A stretch of 64,000 nt of DNA from Viscum album. Its lineage: Eukaryota; Streptophyta; Magnoliopsida; Santalales; Viscaceae. Every line of letters begins with the position of its first letter. The stretch's first letter is position 1. Below are positions 47,941-61,430 of the stretch, piece by piece. The notes below the pieces were generated by a model, which was not told where the DNA came from, ran no database searches, and saw nothing but the letters and a program-made list of their open reading frames with translations. The stretch covers positions 371,394,067 to 371,458,066 of the forward strand of contig OY728157.1 in assembly GCA_963277665.1 (NCBI GenBank). The letters are read 5' to 3'. The position numbers were made by a program, and so were the translations under genes.

Positions 47941-48545
47941 TTATAAAGTGATAGAGATATGTGATAACCAGCGATTATGAATTGGGAGTAGGTAGAGTTC
48001 GACAATACATGAGTCAATTCAGTATGATCATGACTTATATAGTGGGATTTTATTTTTCATTAGTATTAGTGATAGCTTCATCTACTCTTCTTGTGGTCAT
48101 GGATCACTATAAGGATGTCTTTCAACATTACTTAATTGGATAGCCTCTTGATATAGTAGTTGACATTTAGATTAACCTTTTACTGGGTGATAAAAAACCC
48201 ATTTCGATACTCCTATATAATATAAATAAAATTGAGCTAAAGGAGCTCATGTTTTAGATGGACGACTTGGAACATATGGGATTTGTTAGGCCGAGTACTT
48301 TACTATTGGGTATAGTTGTACTATTTTCCAGTAATTCATATGGTAGTATGCAACATTTCCTTAACCAAAGTTAAATGAGGTAATGGGGAATAATAGAAAT
48401 CCATTACCCTAGATTGATAAACTTTTTTATTAGTTATATAGATATTGGTGGTTCTATAATATTTCTCTTAGATCAGGTTATCTCTAGCTGTGAGTTAGAG
48501 ATTAAGACATTCTATATATGGTGTTTTGATGTAGGTAAATTTTGT
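47941..48545 (+). pseudogene. Decayed gypsy protease/RT fragment
   Basis: Over several frames: VVMDHYKDVFQHYLIG (family DVFPDDLPGLP), GDKKPISI, IELKEL, MDDLEHMGFVRPSTLLLG (DKGFIRPSVSPWGAP), SYGSMQHF, NPLPRIDKLFYQLY-like and ISLRSGYLQL-like. It breaks off before the active site near 48545, where minus-strand copia sequence begins. It is a different, older copy than gypsy-2. Confidence 0.75.
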
Positions 48546-48639
48546 ATCAGTACATAGTGATTCTGTTCAAAAAAAATGTGCTAACATTGTCTATGGTTCT
48601 CATAAATAAGATATTAAATCCATAATTATACTCATTCAT
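48546..48639. other. Junction between the gypsy fragment and the minus-strand copia
   Basis: Short AT-rich stretch with no readable protein; no clear LTR end or target duplication. Confidence 0.4.
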
Positions 48640-48965
48640 AATGGTGTTCATTTAAAATAAAAGAGGATTTATAAAAAAACTCCTCAACAATATAACCATT
48701 TAGAAATTAAATATTTACATCCATTTGATAAATTTTGTAATTAATACTTGTTTCATATTCTAATAGTATTCAGATAACATTAATTCATGCTATTGGTGAA
48801 AAGTTTTATTCATAATCAATACCTCCTTTTTGAATATGACTTTGTGTAACAAACATATATTCATCTTTAAATGTGTTGAAAAATTCGTCAACCTTATTTC
48901 TATACACCCATTAATTTCAAATATTCAGGTAGCCATTGGGTATTTTTACAAGTTACTATATTTCT
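48640..48965 (-). pseudogene. Minus-strand copia: N-terminal reverse transcriptase
   Basis: Reading downwards: RNKVDEFFNTFKDEYMFVTQ, IQKGGIDYE (family EGIDYEETFAPVAR), NFSPIA, ETSINYKIYQMDVNI, FLNGYIVEEFFYKSS. The catalytic YVDD part is absent, so the element is cut here. Confidence 0.85.
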
Positions 48966-50110
48966 TTTCTTTAAAATAGATTCAGTTCTTCTCATAAATA
49001 TGTCACTAGGTTTTCATTTTTTTTGCTTCAGTAAGTTTCTAGTGTTTTGACAAACACAATAATGATTAATATTCAACCTATTTTCTAAGAGTTGCTCGAT
49101 TTTGAGTTCATTTGAGAGATTACCAATAGTATCATAGAATGGATGGTATATGTGGGTCCAAATGGTTCTAGAAATTTAGGTTCTTTGTTATTCAAAGTAT
49201 TCTTCATGTTCAGGTAAGTCTAGATTGTATTTGATCATAGATTTATCAAGTAAATGAGTACAATGGTGACATATTTTAGAATTATTATTGATATCCAATG
49301 TTAAAATATCATCCTCGTGGATTTATATAGTATTTTTAGATTCTTGTGGATATTTCTCATTAAATTTCACATGTACAGATTCTTCCACAACATTTAGTTT
49401 TTATAATATTCTCTATGATTTACTAGAGGTGAAATAACCTAGAAAAATTACTTCATAATTATTCGGCGCAAATTTTTCCATGTTATCTTTTATGTTTAGA
49501 ATATATAAATTATAACCAAAAACATTAAATTAATTATCCATTGATTTTCTATTATTTTATAATTAATATGAATACTTATTTAAAAAATATATTTGGATAA
49601 CCCTATAAAACCATAAATATTGTATTCTTTACGTCATCTAAAAAGTATATAGGTAAGCCTTGTTCACATATCATAGTCCGTGTAATTTCATGGGGAATTT
49701 TATTTCTCCTTTAAATAACCCCACTATTTTTTCGGTGTTTGAGGGGCATAAAAATTGTGATTATAGCCACTTTTTGAACATAAAGATTCAGTACCACGAT
49801 TTTTAAATTCACAACCATGATCACTTTTAGTGTTTTTATTGGTATGTTCACTATGGTTTTCTAAAAAAATTTATATTTTCTAAAAATGCTATAGGATCCA
49901 CATTCATGATAAAAGAAATATATCCATGGGAATCATGAAAAATCATCAATAATCATATAAGCATAACACTGTCCACTACATAATAAATTCAATAAGTCCA
50001 AAAAAATATATGTGAATTAATTAATGGTTGATAGGTAGACACCTATTCCCTCTTAAAAATAAATGTTGTGTTTAATTCCCTTTTGATATGGATTTAACAC
50101 TATTTCATTT
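48966..50110 (-). pseudogene. Minus-strand copia: integrase
   Basis: The core reads KSDHGCEFKNRGTESLCSKS (catalytic Asp of IRSDHGTEF), YNHNFYAPQTPKK (family HNFSAPRTPQQNG), LNIKDNMEKFAPNNYE (CFVLNTKDNLGKFD) and VIFLGYFTSS (GIFLGYSSSS). Earlier in the same strand (about 49930-49990) GQCYAYMIIDDFS resembles KRYALVIVDDYSR, with the other catalytic Asp. Stops and frameshifts throughout. This is the only copia integrase I can recognise in the window. Confidence 0.85.
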
Positions 50111-50560
50111 AGGAATTTTAGTTTGGGTAGATCCAATGTTGATACTTAGTTAGTAATACTTATGAGTTAGTGTATATTATACGGGCTCAGTATCCTATTT
50201 CACAACAAATATTCTTTAGGAATGGTCCATATCCATGAATTTTTTTTGAAAATAGATAATATAAATTAACAATATAATCATTATCGTTTCTCAAAGAATT
50301 AAAATCCAATGTTAACCTAGATTCATATATTTTACCATCATTATTTTTAAATTTAACCGTATAAGCATTATAAAAAATTGAGATATACTGAATATGTTAT
50401 ATTTTAAACCTTTTAAAAAAATATTAGAAATTTATAAATTTTCAGAGTTACAAATTTGACCAAGTCCAACTAATTTTACTTTTTCATTGTCATGGAATGT
50501 GACCTGTATACCATCAACCATCAACAAGTTCTTAAAACATGAGTACTATCCAATAATATG
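50111..50560 (-). pseudogene. Minus-strand copia: protease remnant
   Basis: DGIQVTFHDNEKVKLVGLGQ and LKGLKYNIFSISQF match the copia protease region (VTFGDNKKGQIVGIG, LKHNLLSISQ). The DSG active site should lie just above 50520, but the sequence there is too decayed to read. Confidence 0.75.
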
Positions 50561-51313
50561 TCTTTAATATCCATTGGGTAGATACCATGATATTTTCATG
50601 GAGCTCTTCAAGAACAATTCCAATGTAAAATTAACTGAGAAATTATTTTTTGACCATATTTTACTGGGTCTAGAAAGGTTAGTAATTAAATATTTAGAAA
50701 TTTACATTTGTTTTATAGGATTTTTAACTACAAAATTAAAATATTTTGATAAAAAGTTATTCTTAGGTCCAAAAGAATGTGATTTTTTTCAATAAAATAA
50801 GTCCTTTATCCATATAAATTAAATTATTATTCTTTTGACATTGATCAGAGTAATTTTTATATAGATCCATTTGTTGTCCAGATTGGTATCTATTATGAGT
50901 ATTAATTTTGGGAGGTTTATGACTTCCCAATATCAGATTTATTATATTAGTTTCATTTGTAAATTTTTTTGAATCCTTCTTTAGTAGAACATTTTATAAT
51001 ATTAGTTCATTTTTCTTATTTAATAAGTTTTTATTTTTCAATTTTTAAATAGTCATATCACTATTAAAATTAACAGATAAAGCATGCACCATTTTCAAAA
51101 TTTTATACTTATTATTTAGATCATTCATTGTATATTCATGCATATAGAAGTACTCAAATAGTTCTGTATTTTTATTTCATATTATTATAAAACATCACTA
51201 TTAGAGAAACTAAAAATAAAATTTTGTAACTTAGATGCAGTGTCCTTGAATCATATTTTTTTCACTTATATTCTCTCTTCCAGAGTCAGAATCACAGGAG
51301 CTATCCATTGAAT
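50561..51313 (-). pseudogene. Minus-strand copia: gag remnant
   Basis: Charged, Lys/Glu/Asn-rich with coiled-coil-like stretches (KIENKNLLNKKN-like near 51000-51060) and a Ser/Asp linker SMDSSCDSDSGR next to 51300, as in Sirevirus Gag. It stops at 51313, where the plus-strand copia array begins, so the array probably inserted into this gag. Confidence 0.6.
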
Positions 51314-52596
51314 TGTTGGAAGCAAGGCTGTTATTTGTTGGAAATGGAGTATGGTATTGGTTTGTTTTCAATACTCACATGTTTGATCTAGGAGTTCACA
51401 ACAAATTTTCTCTTATTGTACAGAATGACAACAATATTGAAGCTGGTGTCATTTACTAGTGTTTGCCAATATTTTGGGCTCAGAATCCCGAGGAAGGGAT
51501 AACATTTTGAAGGGTTCCTTTATGGAATCAACAATTCATAAATATGATAAATAATGGGTTTCGTGAATACTAGGATGATATTCTCATAGATTTGGAGCAT
51601 CATGAAAGGTGATGGTGTTCTTCGTGGTTATGAGAATTGGATCATCATGAGTGCATGATGCTTTAACAGAGAGATTTGAAAAAAATTCGAATATCCATTG
51701 AGCTTTGTGACTGGAGGATATCAATAAAGATATTCTTTAATGATCTAGAAAATTAACTATAGGTGGTGGATCATCGCGAATGTGTGAAAATATAAATATA
51801 AGTTAAACCACACATCATTGGAGATGAAATTACTTATGGTAAATTCTGAATCGCTTTGATTTATCGACATAAGGGGAGCTCCATGAATATGGATTTCTAT
51901 GTGATCTTGAGAATTCTGAAAAGATTTGTAATTTCATGACTGATTCCCATGATTTTGGTTAATGGGTACTTTGTGATGACTAGGTATTCCATGTTTACAT
52001 ATTGATCCCCACAAAGGAAGGGTGCTTCGTGAATGTAGTGAGCTTCGTTTAGGAGCTTCATGAAATGAATTTTTTAATATCAATTTTTCGGTGAATATGG
52101 ATTTCAAAGTACATCAACTAAAAACTATGATGAAAGAAGAGTCTCATTATAATCTAGGGACAGATAATTTATTTCCAATACATTGATGTTACCTTCAATT
52201 CAATAAACATATATAGACTTCTCTCAAAGTGATGAACATGGGGGAGTCAACAGAAGTGTTCTGAGGGACACAATGTGTTATCCCTAAAATCTTGTAAAGG
52301 ATGTATTCCTAGAATAGACTGAATTTTTTTAAACTATTTTATTCCAACCATAGTGATTATTAGTTTATTTTTTAATGACCAAAAATCATTCGTCATACGG
52401 TCCTTGGACTAGCCCTTAGTGGTGATCCATGTAAAATAGTTGTGTTGTCTTTCTGCATGTAAATTTTTTTTGATGATCAAATCTATCATACAATTTTTAA
52501 GAGTTCTTAGCAATGTGGGAACAATATCTAAAATTAAAAGAAATTTTTGACACCCTGATTCTCCCCTCCCCTATTTTGGTGTTCTAGGGCCCTACA
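51314..52596 (+). repeat. LTR1 of copia array (1283 bp)
   Basis: TGTTGGAAGCAAGG to CCTACA. The preceding 5-mer is tgaat; the partner site is lost. Confidence 0.85.
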
Positions 52597-52598
52597 AG

Positions 52599-52610
52599 TG
52601 GTATCAGAGC
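52599..52610 (+). other. Primer-binding site, copia A
   Basis: TGGTATCAGAGC, intact, two bases after LTR1. Confidence 0.9.
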
Positions 52611-54760
52611 TAGGTTCACATATGTAGGATAATCTATATTAAATTTATTCTCTATTTCCTATTTGAGTTTTTCCCCTATGTCAACAATGAATTGAATTTT
52701 TGATGAAGATCTAGTTATCTCTAATAAAAAATCTATATCCACCAAGACCATGATGGACAATAAAAATAAAGATTATATATAGTTAAAGAAGTCCTTATAT
52801 CTAAGTAGGAGGTAATATCTAGTTCTCCATGCCTTTTTGACAATGAAGATATATCAGGGTTGGAATGTAAAAAGAAGGTATCTCATGTTTCCACCAATGA
52901 AACGTAAAACACCTCAACATCTTTTAAATCAACATTTTCAAGTGATCGGCAGGTATGTGTTAGCCCCTTTAAATATAGTTCTCCCAATAGATATCCTAGC
53001 ACAAGTAGTGATTTTAACAAATCTACAACCTCACATTAATTTTCAATTGATATATTAATACATTATCTCCATGATATTCCCAATGAAATGTCCTTCATTA
53101 TTTTTATAATTGTTCAATATATGTAAATAGAGATCTCCCAGTTGGAAGGAGAAGCTGATGCTATGGAAAAGGGAATATAAGGAAAAGTTCTTTAATGATT
53201 AATACACTCTAGAAATGATGAATCGGTTGAAGAAACAAAGAGGGAACATGAAATAAGTTTCCTGAAATACCTCAATAAAGTTGAAGATAAAGAGGGAGTG
53301 AAAAAGTCTCTTGATTAAATGATCCTAGTTCATGAAGTGAAATTAAAAAATATAACTGATTTCAAGGGTCTACTAATGGATGGAATATCCAAGAAGATCA
53401 ATGTGCTTGAATCTTTGATACTGAATAAAGTGGTTCTACATGAATGAGAGATTGTTAAAATGAATATGTCTTGTAAATAAATAATATTTATGATTGATGA
53501 TCATAAAATCATCCTCAATATGGAATGTTTAGTTCTATAATACCCATTGGTCAATATTTAAAAGACATATATTGATACTTCACAAATGAAGAAAATAGTT
53601 GTCGTACCTAAACACATTTTCATTGGAGGATTCTAAAGTTGAAAGACCTCCAACATGGGATAAAAAGATCATGATATTTTTTTGATGATTCAGCTCAACC
53701 TGCAGAGAAGAAATTGGTACCATACATACCAACTTGTTTTAATGTCTCTAAACCTATTATCATTAATAATTCATGTTATAAGACAAATACTAGACAAGTA
53801 TTGATGAAAAAATGTGAAAATAAAACCAACCACCATTATTAGGGTGGATAAGAAAAAGCGTATGGAATCATGTTAACCATGAATGCACAGTCGGCCATTA
53901 AGAAGATCAAGAAACCTTCTATAGTAGATATAAGTAGATCATGGTTTATTGATAAATGTTTTTAGTGTAAATTTTTTTTGGCACTGTGCATTAGATTTTT
54001 GGTAAAATCTATTAAATGTAGAAGAAAAAATGAATCCTATTTTAAGGGGTAAAAAGCCAGATAAGAAGATGAAACAACCGTAGATCAAGAAGAATTTTTA
54101 TACTTATGATATATTTGGGATGCTAGAAAACATCATTGATATATCCAATGGCAGTGGTAACCAGGTATGTACATTCTTATCTCAACATTAAGTCATTATT
54201 GATAAGAAAAGAAGACCACAATAGTTCTCAATGTTTGAAGAATCTACCTTATAAAGAAATAATAGGAATATTGTGAACAAAAATTCTCATAAGAAGATTA
54301 CACGTATGGAATTTGACAAGACCCTAGATTATAATTCCATGAATTTGAAGTGTAGTTCATCCAAAAAAACTACTAAGATTGATGAAACTCATATTAAACC
54401 ATGTGAAATACCCAAACATGCTCAAAGGGTTCCAAATGAAATGTTATTTATTTTGCAAGAATATTTGGAAATAATGAGGAAACTTGGAGATGCACAGGCC
54501 AAGGCTGATGAAAAAGGAAGGGAAAATATTCCATGTGATGAAGAAAAAGTGCATGAAGTTTATCTAACAATAGGAAACTCATGTGTTAAATAATTCCAAA
54601 GTGAAAGATTTATGAAATCAAGTCACATTAAAAAAGGATATTTAACCTTAACACTATAGAAAGAAGTAGTCCTTTAGATGAGTAAGAATGTATCATCCAT
54701 GATGGATGTTAAGAATAACCATCATCCACACAAAGAAGAAAAGAATGTGAATAGACCTAT
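52611..54760 (+). pseudogene. copia A gag remnant with two degraded zinc knuckles
   Basis: The long charged region aligns with internal B by phrase (ATGATGGACAATAAAAATAA-type start near 52750; GTGGACGGATTTTCCACC-like text). A knuckle remnant at about 53957-54000 reads C-F-stop-C-KFFW-H-CALD-F across a frameshift (CX2CX4HX4C with the last Cys lost). The longest open piece is 54273-54593 (107 codons, e.g. MLFILQEYLEIMRKLGDAQA). A second knuckle-like place near 54610 (ERFMKSSHIKKGYL) has lost its Cys residues. Confidence 0.65.
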
Positions 54761-55620
54761 TCCATCACAACATGTATCCGAATATATGTTCATATGTGAA
54801 ATCATGAAGGCTGTATCTAATGGAGAAACATGGTTGATAAGATCATCTCAACCATGAAGATTATATTGATAAAGCAAGGTGGATCCCCCTTATTCCCCTA
54901 ATCTTTTGTGTATTTTATTTTTTCTTATAATTCATGAAATTAAAGGTGAAGAATGTTATTAGGGAGAGAACCTGAGATGCATATATGGCTCTCAATTCTT
55001 GATAGACAAGCTGAAGAAGTCCCCATCTTTAAATGATTCCACAATTCAATATTCAAATACAAATTTGATGGAGGGATATTTTTTATGAAGATGAAGAACT
55101 TATATTAAATAAAATTCGGATAAATAATGTACCACCATGGATTTATCTTATTTATGGTATCCTGAAAAATATGTTTTCTAGAGGATTATCCTTGGTGATG
55201 TTGTGAATGTTTTCCAATGTGGACATAGAAAAGTTGAATACCCATTCTGGTGTTTTCTCCATACTGATATTTCATGAAATTCATACTTGATGATATCCAG
55301 AATTATTAATAAAAAAATAAGTGTATCCCTTAAAGGGGATAGAAAAGATGAATTATGATGAAGCTTCTAGAATCCTTATTTTAATTGTTATCAAACCAAC
55401 TTATTCTCGAAATTGCTCGAAGATCATGTCATTGTAAAAAGAGTTTCACGATGAATATTCATTAAATATTATTATCAAATTTAGTATCTTCACCCTAGAA
55501 TGAGAGTGAAGGAAACTTGAAGAAAATTATATATTTTCTCATCCCATGAGGTATCATGATCAACATACATGGAACATATTCAAATATAGAATGAATTCAT
55601 GTTGAAGAAATGTTTTCTTC
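54761..55620 (+). pseudogene. copia A middle region, not assignable
   Basis: It aligns with B (e.g. TTCCAATGTGGA near 55214 and 60985; IFSHPMRY near 55535 and 61305), so it is ancestral to both, but I recognise no protease or integrase motif in either. Confidence 0.5.
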
Positions 55621-56570
55621 CTTAGAGAGACGGGATTTGATCATTATTTTCATTTCTATGGTAATTCAATGGAGATACCATGTTTATCAAATGGATATAA
55701 AAAAATTATTCTTAAAAGGATTTCTCGAATAGGAACCTACATTGAACAACCAGTGGAATTAATCATTTTTTCTTAGGAAAATTATATTAGAGATTTACTG
55801 AATAAATTTAATATGCATGAATACAAACCAATGTTTAATCTTATTGAAGTTAGGAAAAAAGTTGGAATGCATGAGGATGGGACTTCTGTGGATCCCACCA
55901 TGTACAAGAGATTCATTAGAATCCTATTTTACTTGACTACAGCACAACCACATATCATTATTGCAACATTCCTAGGATCCCTCTTTCAATGTAACCTGAA
56001 ACAAGAACATTTGGTGGTAGTTAAAAGAACCATGAGATACATTTAGTTTACTCACAATTATGGATTATACATTTCTAAAGTAAAAGATTAAGAACTATAG
56101 GGTTTATTTTATACTGATTTCTCAAGATATGTGGTAGATATAAAGTACCCAAGTAGTGTAGCATTCATTGTTGCCAAGAAATGTGTGGGATGGTTGAGTA
56201 AGAATCAATAAAACACTTATCTTAGTACTGCTTAAGTAGACTATATAACTTCTACAAAGGATTCCATTCAACTATTTAGGATGAAGCAATGACTAACTAA
56301 TACTAATGATAAATTGAAACACCCAATGGTGATTCACTATAATAACAAGAGTGTGATTGATCTTACTAAGAATCAGTTTCATCACACTTCTATGATGCAT
56401 GTTGAAATCTGATATCACTTCATCAATGAAAAAAATAAACAAGTTGTGATTAAAATGGAATATTTTTGAACTGATGACCAATTAGTGTACATTATGATCA
56501 ATACTTTGGAAGAACATATGTTCAAGAAAAACCAGTTGAACCTTAGTGTTCAACCAACTCCTAGTGCATG
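55621..56570 (+). pseudogene. copia A RT/RNase H with catalytic deletion
   Basis: RT palm piece VYQMDIKKLFLKGFLE at 55684-55731 is followed within about 50 bp by YIRDLLNKFNMHEYKPM, the RT/RNase H junction. The whole stretch holding LYGLKQAPRAWY and YVDD is missing. RNase H then reads on: DGTSVDPTMYKRF, QPHIIIATFLGSLFQCNLKQ, HNYGLYIS, FYTDFSRYVVD, YNNKSVIDLTKNQFHHT, YHFINEKNKQ. The end LNLSVQPTPSA matches B. Confidence 0.85.
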
Positions 56571-56662
56571 ATGAGGTTATGAGTGTTCCCCTCGCCCAAG
56601 TTATATTAACAATCATAATCTATTTGTGTATATGATGTAGTTTTATGGGTGATTTATGATCC

Positions 56663-56670
56663 AGGGGGAG
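56663..56670 (+). other. Upstream purine tract, copia A
   Basis: agggggag followed by tatttttgagctcta; counterpart of 19670 in copia-1, about 430 bp before the PPT. Confidence 0.6.
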
Positions 56671-57088
56671 TATTTTTGAGCTCTATATGTACACATATAG
56701 GTTCACTGGGTTTATTTACAATTGGATATAATGGAGAAAATAAATTTAATAGAAAATGGGGAATATATAAAGTAGTTATATTATTTTTTCAAGCTAAGAA
56801 ATTCTTCTTTGAGATGATGAGAATCAGCTGTTATGAGGAAACCGTTTCGTTCATAGGGTTAAGGGCGTATTGTGCTTCTATGACATGATAGAGCATAGCC
56901 AATCATATCATAGCTTGGACATCTTTAATAATTCCAAAACATAGAGACCCAATTCATGATTACCCTCCTATTTTCTACACCAGGATTTTCTCACATAGAC
57001 TTAGATTTTTGGATCATTTTCTACTCTCATATACATTTTTGAATGTGATTTGTACTACATTGAATTTATCTGTAGATTTAAAACAAAC

Positions 57089-57102
57089 AAAAGGGGGGAG
57101 AT
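57089..57102 (+). other. Polypurine tract, copia A
   Basis: aaaaggggggagat directly before LTR2. Confidence 0.85.
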
Positions 57103-58377
57103 TGTTGGAACCAAGGTGGTTATTCAATACAATGGATTATGGTTGTTGTTTTTGTAAACCCTTACATTTTTGATCAAGTATTTTTCATGATATGTTCTCT
57201 TACAATACTTTTAAACAACAATATTGAATGGTGCATCATTTCCCAATGTTTTCTAAATTTATTGTCTCAAATTTAGAAGATAGGGGTAGCATCATGAAGG
57301 GTTGTTTTATAAAATCATCTCTTCATAAATATGAAAAATGCACGAGTTTTTTTAATACAAGTTTGATATTCAAAAAATATGTGTAGCATCGCAAATAGTG
57401 ATGGTGTTCTCCCAATTTATGGGAATTAGAGCATTGAGAGTGCATGATGGTATGATGGAAAACATCACAAAAATGTCAAATTTCATTAGAGATTTATGAT
57501 TAGAAGAGAACCATGAATATATGCTTGAATGATTTTAAAATTTAATTATATTTGGTGGATCATCATGAATGGGAGAGATTATAAATGTAATTCTAGCCCC
57601 ACTTCATTAGAGATGAAATTATTAAGGGAAAATACAAAATTGCTCGGATTTCGCAAAGCTATGTGAGCTTCGTGAATCTAGTTTCCTATGTGAGCTTGAG
57701 AATCGTGAGAAGAATATTTCTTTCTTTATTGATTCCAATGGTTTGGGTACATGAAGACTGGGTAATATGCATTGGCATAGTGAGATCTACGAAGGCAGGG
57801 TTTTTTGTGAACATAGTGAGATTCACAAAAGATCTTCACGAAAGGTAGTTTTGAATATAATTTTTAATTGAATGTGGATTTCAAAGTGCATTAACATAAA
57901 ACTATGGTGTAATATGAGTCTTGTGTTAATTTAGTTAAAAATACTTTTGTGAAAATCCATTTAAGTGACCTTCATGTTGATAAATTGATTTAGACTTCTC
58001 TCATAATAGTGAGAAAGGGCAAGTCAATGGAGGATTTCTAAGGGACATTGTGTGTTATCCCAAAATTCTTGTAAAGGTTGTGTTCTTGGAACAGAGTGAC
58101 TATTTTTGAACTCTTCTATTCCACAACTACTGAAGATTAGTTGATTTAGGTATGACTGAAACACTATCAGTGTATTCTCCTTGGACTAGCCCTTAGTGGT
58201 GAACCAAGTAAAACTATTTGGTTGTTCATATGCATGTGATTGTTTGATTAAATATTTAATCCATCATACAAGCTTAAAAAGTTCCTAACAATGTGAAAAA
58301 AAATATTTATCAAATAAAAAGAAAAAAATTAATCCCTGATTTACTCCTCCATTATTACGGGTTTTTGGGGTCCTACA
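57103..58377 (+). repeat. LTR2, shared middle LTR of copia array (1275 bp)
   Basis: TGTTGGAACCAAGG to TCCTACA; preceded by a PPT and followed by a PBS, so it serves both bodies. Confidence 0.85.
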
Positions 58378-58379
58378 AG

Positions 58380-58392
58380 TGGTATTGGAGCC
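58380..58392 (+). other. Primer-binding site, copia B (mutated)
   Basis: TGGTATTGGAGCC against TGGTATCAGAGCC: two transitions. Same spacing (ag) from the LTR as in A. Confidence 0.85.
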
Positions 58393-60430
58393 ATGTTCCC
58401 ATATTCTATACACTATATAGTAACACTCTTACTTATTCAATATTTGAGTTTCATTTCTATGTCACAGTGAAGTAATGTTTTGATGAAGATAATGTTATCT
58501 CAGAGTAGAAGTCAATATTCACTAATACTATGATGAACAATAAAAATAAAGAGAGAAGACAATTTAAGAAGTCCCTATTATCTAAACAAGATGTATTATA
58601 TAGTTCTCCATGCCCTTCTAACAATGAGGATAAACCTCTCTTCGAATATAAAGAGAAGGTGGATGAGTTTTCCACCAAAGAAAATGACAACATGTCAACC
58701 TCAGGTAAATCAACATTTTCAAGTGATTTGGTAGTATTTGTTTCCAACATTGAATTTTTTCCTGAAGATAAATATAATTAGAAATATTTTGATGTTTATC
58801 AATATACAACCTCACGTGAATTTTCAATTGAGATATTAAGAAATTATATGCATGATATTTCCAAAGAAAGAGCCTTTGTTGTTTTTATAATCTTCCAATT
58901 TATGTAGATAGGGACAGCCTAGTTGGAATGAGAATATGATGTAATGAAAAGGTGTTGGAATTAAATGTTCTTGAATGTTTTAATCTCTCCTTATAGGTTG
59001 AATCCATTGAATAAAAAAAGTGGAAACTTGAAATAATTTCCTTTAAATACTTCAAAGATATTGAAGATAAAGATGGGGTCAAAAAGTATCTTGAATAATA
59101 CACCCATGTTATTGAAGAGAAATTGAAAAATAGAACTGACGTTAAGGGTCTATAATTTGATGGAATATCCAATAATATCAATGTTCTTGAATCATTGATT
59201 AAAATAAAGTGATGCTACATGAAAAATAAGTTTTTAAAAAGAAAAATATTTGTAAAGAAAATATGATTATGATTGAAGATCAGAAAATCATCCTCAATAT
59301 GGAATGTAGAGATCTGGAAGGAAAATTGGTCAATATTAAGAAGACATATATTATTACATGAAAAATGATGGAGACAACTTCTGCCTCTGTGCAGTGTTCG
59401 TTGGAGGATTCTAAAGTGGAATGACCTCCAACATGTGATAAGAATATCATGACATCTTTCGATGATTTACCTCAAACAGCTGAGAAGAAATAAGTACCAT
59501 CCCTACCAACTTGTTTTAATGTCTCAAGAACAATTTTCATGATGAATTCATGTTTTAAGACAAATATTGTACAAGTATGCATGGAGAAAGTTGATAATGA
59601 ACCTACCACTATGAATAGGGTTGATAGGAAAAATAGTAAGAATCATATTACCCATGAAGACTAGAACCAATCATTTAGAAGATCCAACCACCATATATAG
59701 AAGATACATGGAGATGAAAGTCTATTGGTCAATGTTGTCTCTATAATAGATTTTTGAATTGTGCATTGGATTTTTTGTACAATATAATAAATGAAGAAGA
59801 ACAAAGGAAGCCAATTTCATAGGGGAGAATTTCAGATAATATGAAGCAACAACCAATGATCTAGAAGAATCTGTATACTACTAATTGATTGTGGAATCCT
59901 GATAACATATGTGATGTATGAAATAGTAGTGGTAACAAGTTAGGTAAATTATTATATCAACATTAAATCATTTTTTATAAGGAAAGAAGACCACACAATC
60001 TATATAAGTATGATGAATCTACCTAAGGGAGGAATCATAAGAATATCGTGAACAAAAATTATCCTTACAAGATCTCAATTAAAGAAGCTGAGATGACCCT
60101 AGATTAAAAATCCCTGAATTTTAAGGTTCAAGGATCCCAAATAATTACTAAGAGAAATAACACTAAAAAAACACATGTAGTAGATTCGATCATATTGTAT
60201 GAGTTCATAATGTCATATTAGTTATTTGGAAAAATTATTTGGAATGAATGAGGAAAATGGAGATGTACATGACAAGGTTGGTTCAAAAGGAATAGAAAAG
60301 CTTCCATATAATGAAGAAAATGTGAAGTATAGTTTTTTAAAAAAGGAAACTTATGGGTTAAAGATGTTTTTTTTGTGAGAGATTCATGAAATCTGGTCAC
60401 ATTTCAAAAGGATGTCTAGCTTTTATAACA
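58393..60430 (+). pseudogene. copia B gag remnant with two zinc-knuckle remnants
   Basis: Open N-terminal piece 58530-58781 (MMNNKNKERRQFKKSLLSKQ). The first knuckle at about 59723-59765 reads CCLYNRFLNCALDF, aligned with the A remnant. The second at 60365-60415 reads CFFCERFMKSGHISKGC, with all four ligands but seven residues before His in place of four. Helical charged stretches lie between. Many stops. Confidence 0.65.
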
Positions 60431-61430
60431 AAGAAAGAAGCATTACTTAAGAGGATTAAGAATTTATCATCCATGATGGATGTTAAGAAGAAAAATTTTT
60501 CCATATAAATAATAATAGAATATGAAGAGATCCATGCCATTAAAAAATAAATTAGAACATATGTTAATATATTCAAGCATGAAGGCTAGATCGAATGGAG
60601 TAATATGGTTGAGAAGATCATCTCAGTCGTGCAGTTCATATTGATGAATCAATGAGGATTCACCTTATTTACTTAATCTTTTTTATTTTATTTGTTATTA
60701 TAATGAATGAAATTAAAGGTAAAAAAAGTTCTTAGGGGATAACCTGAGAAGTATATGGGTTTTTCAATTCATGATATCCAATCCGATGAAGTCACCATAT
60801 TTGAATGATTCCCCAATTTGATATTCAAATACAAATATGATGGATGATCATTTTTTTGATGATTAAGATGTTATAATCATTAGAATTATGAAAATAAGGT
60901 ACTATCATGGATAGATATTATTTATGGTATCCTAGTTAATATTTTTTCAAAAAGATTATGCTTGTTGATGTTGTGAAAGTTGTCCAATGTGGAAAGTCAC
61001 AAGTTTAAGTCGCATTCTAGTGTATTCTACATACTGAAATTTCATGAAATTCATTCATGTTGAGATCCACCATTAAGAAGATACTGAGACGTGTTTCGCT
61101 TAACTGGGAGAAAAATAAATTGTGATGAATAAGCTTCCAAAATAATTATTTTTATTATTATCAAACCTGATTATTCTAGGAATTTCATGAAGATATTTTC
61201 CTTAGATAATAAGTTTCTGGTTGAATGTCCTCAAAATATTCTTATAACATTTAGTATCATCAACCAGGAATTAGAGTTAATGAAATATTAATACAAGTAT
61301 ATTTTTTCTCATCCCATGAGGTATCATGATTATTGAACATGGAAGAGATTCTAATGCATAAGTAATTGGTATTGAAGAAATGTTTTCTCTAATGGGAAGA
61401 ATGGAGTTGTCCATGATTTTCCAAGATATG
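60431..61430 (+). pseudogene. copia B middle region, not assignable
   Basis: Parallel to A 54761-55620 at the DNA level; no protease or integrase motif seen. Confidence 0.5.
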
